Positions 59,211-64,000 of a stretch of DNA of 64,000 bases are shown in pieces (the first letter of the stretch is position 1; each line of letters begins with the position of its first letter). Both the position numbers and the translations under genes were made by a program. The stretch spans positions 1 through 64,000 of the forward strand of contig JAPQWV010000672.1 in assembly GCA_027422505.1 (NCBI GenBank), given 5' to 3'. The DNA is from Craterostigma plantagineum. Its lineage: Eukaryota > Streptophyta > Magnoliopsida > Lamiales > Linderniaceae. A model generated the notes under the pieces. It was not told the origin of the DNA, did no database searches, and was given only the letters and a program-made list of their open reading frames with translations.

Positions 59211-60269
59211 ATGGACTTGTTCAAGAAAGCCAAGACCGTGAGGTTAAAGAGCCATCACGAGAAATACTTGACAGCAGATAAGAATCAAGAATCCGTTACT
59301 CAAGATCGTTGTGCAGATTCGTCGGATTCATCTCTATGGACGGTAGAAGTAGTCGGATATTGCATACGTTTGAAGAGCTGCTACGATAGGTACCTAACAG
59401 CTTTAGACGAAGAGTTCCTTTTGGGTGTAACAGGTAAAAAAATCGCCCAATCTCTTCCCAAAAAGCTCGACTCTTCCGTCGAGTGGGAGCCCATTAGAGA
59501 TGGGATAGTGCAAGTGAAGCTCAAAACTCGATATGGCAATTATCTGCGAGCAAATGGAGGTTTGCCGCCGTGGAGAAACTCTGTGACTCATGACATACCA
59601 CACAGGCACCATGACTGGGTCTTATGGGAAGTCCTAGTCGCTGAGGTTCGATCTGAGGATGAAATTCTGGGATTGGATTCCGATCTATGCTTGGATGCTT
59701 CTTCTTTCCGTATAAGCCTATCAAGTTCCGAGGTTTCTTTTTGTTAACAACTGAAACTATACGTTAAAGACCCTTTTTTTTTTTTCACTGTGGTTGTGTT
59801 CTGACTTGAGTAACAACAGTCTAGCAGCAGCTTTGCATTGGAGGATTCAGTGAAGAAAACTGAAGGCAGATTGATCTACTACCGTGTGGCGGATGATGAT
59901 GATGGTGATGATAATGAAGGAACTTGCTTTAAGTTTAAAGGACATGGTTTGGAAGAATTGATTGAGAAATTGGAGGAAGAGACAGGGATTGCGAATGCAG
60001 TTGTGTGTACGAGGAATCCTGTCAACGGAAAGCTTTGCCCACTTCGTTTAGCTCTGCCTCCTAACAACACTACCATGCATGTTGTCGTGGTTCCACCGAC
60101 ATCTAAAGGTTCGTTTGTAGCATATGATGATAGTATGCATCATAATCATCATCATCATCTACACACTTTTTATTGATTCTGATGAAGAATGCTGTTTCTA
60201 TTGTTGGCAGTGGCAATGGCAAATGATTTCATTGAAGCAGCTCCTTCGAAAACACGCGGTAAAAGCTAA
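59211..60269 (+). CDS. DUF569 (actin-cross-linking-like beta-trefoil) protein
   Basis: Exons 59211-59732, 59820-60108 and 60211-60269 join in frame to 289 residues. The N-terminal part repeats fascin-like beta-trefoil units: AKTVRLKSHHEKYLTADKN, YCIRLKSCYDRYLTAL, and VQVKLKTRYGNYLRANGG, followed by HHDWVLWEV. The C-terminal part (RLIYYRVADDD to LRLALPP) is the second DUF569 block. Plant DUF569 proteins are called actin cross-linking by fold similarity, but function is not established. Splice sites are AG|GTTTCT, AAAG|GTTCG, and acceptors AACAACAG and GTTGGCAG. Reading through the first donor would stop after six codons. A Asp-rich run lies around 59890-59920. Confidence 0.85.
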
Positions 60270-61860
60270 GCTTATTGAGCAGAGTGGGTCGGTTGTTGTT
60301 GTAGCTCCTAAGTTTCTTGATGAATGGCACGATATTCTTCTCACACTTCTGCTCCAAGTGTAATAACTAGTTGTTAAAGATCTTGCTATATATAGTGAAT
60401 GACTAATAGATGAAATAATAACGAAACGTGACGGTATCATATACCAAATCGACTATCCATCCCTCATTCAAAGGGGTAGGACTGACTGATCAAAATGATG
60501 CTTGTTTGTGTATCTATCTATCCATACATATGCAGACGAAAATTTATGGGCCAACTTGTATTCAAACAAGTCCAACCTTCTTGGGTCGGATTGGGCCCAC
60601 CATTAACCAAATATAACAGAAATCTACTTTATCTTTGATATTTCTTACTTTTTTTGTTTTCTTTATAGCATGTCATTGCCATGCCAAGTGGTTGGGACCA
60701 AAGACTTGCAACACGATCAATCAATATATTAAAGATACCTATTATATTCTTACGTTATGCTTTTTAAGTCCTAGAATTGAAATGTCTTTACGAGAATATT
60801 CAACTTTTAGCTCATCTCGAGAATGTTCAACTGGTGACGCCGTAATTAACAATTACATTGCCGTGAGCTAGAACAGTCATCTCTAGGAAAGTAATTCATT
60901 GTCTAATTAATTCGATTTACTGAGCTTCCCATTAACCTCGTAAGTTGTTAATGCTCTCATCATTAACTTTTCGTGTTCCAGTGCCTTCTTCTGGTTTGTT
61001 AGTGAGACAAATATATGTATATATGAAGAAATAATAGGTCCACGCTATGACCATGTACCATCATCTTGGTATGAGGTGTCCGCCCCATTATGATTAGTGA
61101 ATTGTGACGCATTTTCAACCGAGGTTGATTGAGATCAATACGTTATTAATGCTATATATTTATTTAGATTTTAGTACATCAATAGTATTGAAAATTGCAT
61201 AGTTCAATGATTGTTATTTCTATAATATTATCATCTCACTGCCATGTGTCAACTTCCTGGAATTATGCGTCAGATATGCACTGTGTATAAGTTAAGTTGG
61301 TAAGCGAGGTCAAAGACAACTCCGTATAACCTGCAATACTTCAGTATTCATCTACGTATATTACAATTGACGAAAAAGAAAACCTAACAGGTGGAAGATA
61401 TATAATAAGAATAGTCATAATTGTAATGAATAATAAGAATAAATACAAGTATTGTAGAAGCCGTACAGTTTAGTACTACACTGCACAAACGCAATCTTTT
61501 TAGAGCGTATCGGCTCGGCTCACCTTCCCCATTCCATTCCAACGCACGCACCTTTATTCTCCACTTTACCACGCGCCATCTCAGAGCGCGTGGCGCGTAG
61601 TCACTGAAGTATGGTAGAGTGAATATATAGCAAAAATAAGCTGAACGAGAGGAACAGTCAGCTGAACTTTCATTTTCTTTCTCCGTTTCTGCTTCCGATT
61701 CCGTGCAGCGCTGGTGTTGCTTTTCGCCAAGTAATTGATAATCGGTGTACATCGCCTTTTTCGTAATCGTTATTATGATAACTTCTACAGTCGTCAGCTA
61801 AACTATGCATGTGCATCCATAGCTACTAATAATTCTGCCCTTACTTGCTCGTTTTCAGCT
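60270..61860. promoter_or_regulatory. Intergenic, H+-ATPase promoter
   Basis: A 1.6-kb AT-rich interval. The likely transcription start and CT-rich leader of the H+-ATPase lie near 61640-61740, with a possible leader intron before 61861. Frames at 60428-60871 and 61384-61752 show no family signal. Confidence 0.5.
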
Positions 61861-64000
61861 ATGGCGGCGAAGGATGAAGCCATGGAGGCTCTCAAGAAAG
61901 AAGCAGTCGATTTGGTATGTTTCTTATTACTTTTGCTCTGTGTTACGGTTTTCTGGACGTGTATTCACGCCTGTAACATTTTTTTTCTTTTTTGTTGAAG
62001 TAGATTTTTCTGTGTTGTTTACGGATACAGGTTGAGTTTCCGATTCATAGTTCCGATCTGTTATTGAGGTTTTGTGTTTGCTTATAGGAACATATACCGA
62101 TTGAAGAAGTTTACGAGAATCTGAGGTGCACAAGACAAGGTCTATCTTCTGAGGATGCTAGCAGAAGGCTGGAAATCTTTGGTCCTAATAAGCTTGAAGA
62201 AAAAGAGGTTTGATTTTCTTATGTTCGTTCTCTTGACTACTTACTGATTATCTATTTGTTATTGCTTTTTTTTTTTCGAATTGTTTAAAAACGACGATGT
62301 TTACTGCAGGAGAGCAAGTTTCTAAAGTTCTTAGGCTTCATGTGGAATCCTCTGTCTTGGGTGATGGAAGCTGCTGCGATTATGGCTATTGCTCTTGCTA
62401 ATGGAGGAGTAAGTTCTGATGATCACCCGGTTTTGGTTTTGTTCTTGTGCACGTGTACATCGGGGCCAGCGCAGCCAAATATAGAACATTGTGTTAACTT
62501 ATATCATTACATGGTGTTTAGTTCATTAGTCATTTGAAGAATTATAATGATCGATTACTTGCTCGTCTTCAGGGTCGACCACCAGATTGGCAGGATTTTG
62601 TTGGGATCATTACGTTGCTTTTGATAAACTCAACAATAAGCTTCATTGAGGAGAATAATGCTGGAAACGCGGCGGCTGCTCTCATGGCTCGTTTGGCACC
62701 CAAAGCGAAGGTAAGCATGGCTAGTAATTAGTGATGGTTCTCAGTTTCGTAATTGTGTTGTTAGACGAAAAAGTGTTTGGCTTGTTTGACGGAAGATAAC
62801 ATCATGAAATTTAAATTAGCGTGAACTCTGATTTTTAGGTTCTTCGAGATGGTCGTTGGAATGAGGAAGATGCTTCTATTCTTGTACCGGGTGATATAGT
62901 AAGTATTAAGTTGGGAGACATTATTCCTGCTGATGCTCGTCTCCTTGAGGGTGATCCCTTGAAGATAGACCAGGTCATCTTTTGATTCAATTTTTCATGT
63001 TGCTTTGGAGCTTCTTGCATCTTCTTCGTCGTGGTTCTTTTGCTTAACCTTAGTTTTTCTGAACTGTTTCTCCTGTTCTTCTTTTTTTTATAGTCTGCCC
63101 TGACAGGGGAGTCTCTTCCTGTGACAAAAGGACCTGGAGATGGCGTGTACTCTGGTTCTACTGTCAAACAAGGGGAGATCGAAGCATTGGTCATTGCAAC
63201 AGGTGTCCATACTTTCTTTGGAAAAGCTGCCCATCTTGTGGACTCCACCAATCAAGTTGGGCATTTCCAGAAGGTGCATAAATGAAAATTCATTAGTTGT
63301 CTATGATTCACCACCATTAGAAAGGTGGATTATAGAGTGAAATTGATTTATGTGTTGTTTTCTTTAATTTGTCACCTCGCTCTGCATGTTAGCTAGTGGA
63401 ACAATCAACAAACGCATGTGGAACTACTACTAAAGTTGATTATCATCATACTTATGCTTTTGATAAGAGATGAACTTCTTGCCCTCCTTAAAGGTCTTGA
63501 CCGCCATTGGAAATTTCTGCATTTGTTCTATTGCGGTGGGTATGATCGTTGAGATCATTGTGATGTACCCAATTCAGCACCGTCCTTACCGTCCGGGAAT
63601 CGACAATTTGCTCGTGCTTCTTATTGGAGGAATTCCAATTGCGATGCCAACTGTGCTGTCAGTTACCATGGCAATTGGTTCCCACCGTTTGTCCCAGCAG
63701 GTATATAAGAGCTATAAAGAGAAATAGTTGCCTTTGCTAATCCTTCTATTGTTCAGGTCCAATAATATATATTCATGCTCTTTTACTCTGTTAGGGAGCC
63801 ATCACTAAGAGAATGACAGCAATAGAGGAAATGGCAGGGATGGATGTGCTTTGCAGCGACAAAACTGGAACCTTGACGCTGAACAAGCTATCTGTTGACA
63901 AGAACCTTATTGAGGTTAATGATAAAATCTCTGGCATTGTTAAAGAACGTCATTTATTATCATGATAAAGCTAACGTTCTTTTATTGAAGATCTTTGAGA
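61861..64000 (+). CDS. Plasma-membrane H+-ATPase (P3A type), N-terminal part
   Basis: Exons 61861-61914, 62088-62207, 62310-62408, 62573-62710, 62839-62973, 63094-63273, 63494-63700 and 63795-63914 are all in phase, giving 351 residues. A further exon starts about 63991 and leaves the window. The order is AHA-like: [33 protein letters not shown] (M1), [15 protein letters not shown] (M2), the actuator TGES in [26 protein letters not shown] (M3), [21 protein letters not shown] (M4) and the phosphorylated Asp in [12 protein letters not shown]. It pumps protons out of the cell with ATP and energises nutrient uptake. Isoform number is not assigned. The regulatory C-terminus lies outside. Confidence 0.96.

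Overview
This is nuclear DNA from a flowering plant, almost certainly a eudicot. Genes are split by GT-AG introns in AT-rich intergenic DNA, and the products are plant-specific families: R2R3-MYB, CRK and ATL receptors and ligases, CASP-like, CSLC, TBL, P-class PPR, ALA flippase and plasma-membrane H+-ATPase. About 22 genes are supported. There is no CRISPR array, rRNA or bacterial-style operon, and I recognised no tRNA gene.

Layout, left to right. 0-2 kb: 3' part of an RST1-like gene. 2-6 kb: CCCH/RRM RNA-binding protein (minus). 7-8 kb: COX5C with a leader intron. 8.6-11.4 kb: cysteine-rich receptor kinase (minus). 11.7-12.2 kb: a complete TRIM retrotransposon. 13-15.7 kb: WW/DEAD-box RNA helicase (minus). 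18.6-20.3 kb: MYB21/24-type regulator. 20.9-21.5 kb: hAT-type MITE. 22.7-25.3 kb: PWWP protein. 25.7-30.3 kb: ALA8-type flippase (minus). 31-32.5 kb: nested transposon debris. 33-34.3 kb: CASP-like protein (minus). 35-37 kb: OB-fold protein, two Helitron-like 3' ends and an NFD6-like mitochondrial protein. 37.5 kb: a secreted SGPS-motif peptide (minus). 38.6 kb: an unrecognised small protein. 39.8-40.9 kb: ATL46-type RING-H2 ligase (minus). 43-44.3 kb: LRR-less pseudokinase receptor (minus). 45-47.3 kb: CSLC4-type xyloglucan glucan synthase (minus). 50.2-51.7 kb: TBL O-acetyltransferase. 52-53.4 kb: coiled-coil protein. 54.3-54.9 kb: DUF4408/DUF761 protein. 56.9-58.8 kb: chloroplast PPR protein. 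59.2-60.3 kb: DUF569 protein. 61.9 kb to the right edge: plasma-membrane H+-ATPase, cut by the window.

From memory, many genes match two Arabidopsis segments that are duplicates of each other, in the same order: At3g27670-At3g28180 and At5g40380-At5g39980. The window therefore looks like an ancestral, unfractionated version of that block. The most evident functional link is the CSLC4/TBL pair (xyloglucan backbone synthesis and polysaccharide O-acetylation). COX5C and NFD6, both mitochondrial, share site II (TGGGCY) promoter motifs.

Sequence quality is uneven. Genes in the left 15 kb carry about 20 apparent single-base deletions, densest at the left edge and absent from the genes I checked to the right. 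Exon lengths and splice sites are otherwise normal, so I read these mainly as uncorrected assembly indels, though decay of the RST1-like copy cannot be excluded. No clearly new biological system was found. The best leads are the TRIM, the nested MITE, the tandem Helitron ends, the SGPS peptide, the LRR-less pseudokinase and the unassigned transcribed-looking locus at 55.4-56.4 kb.
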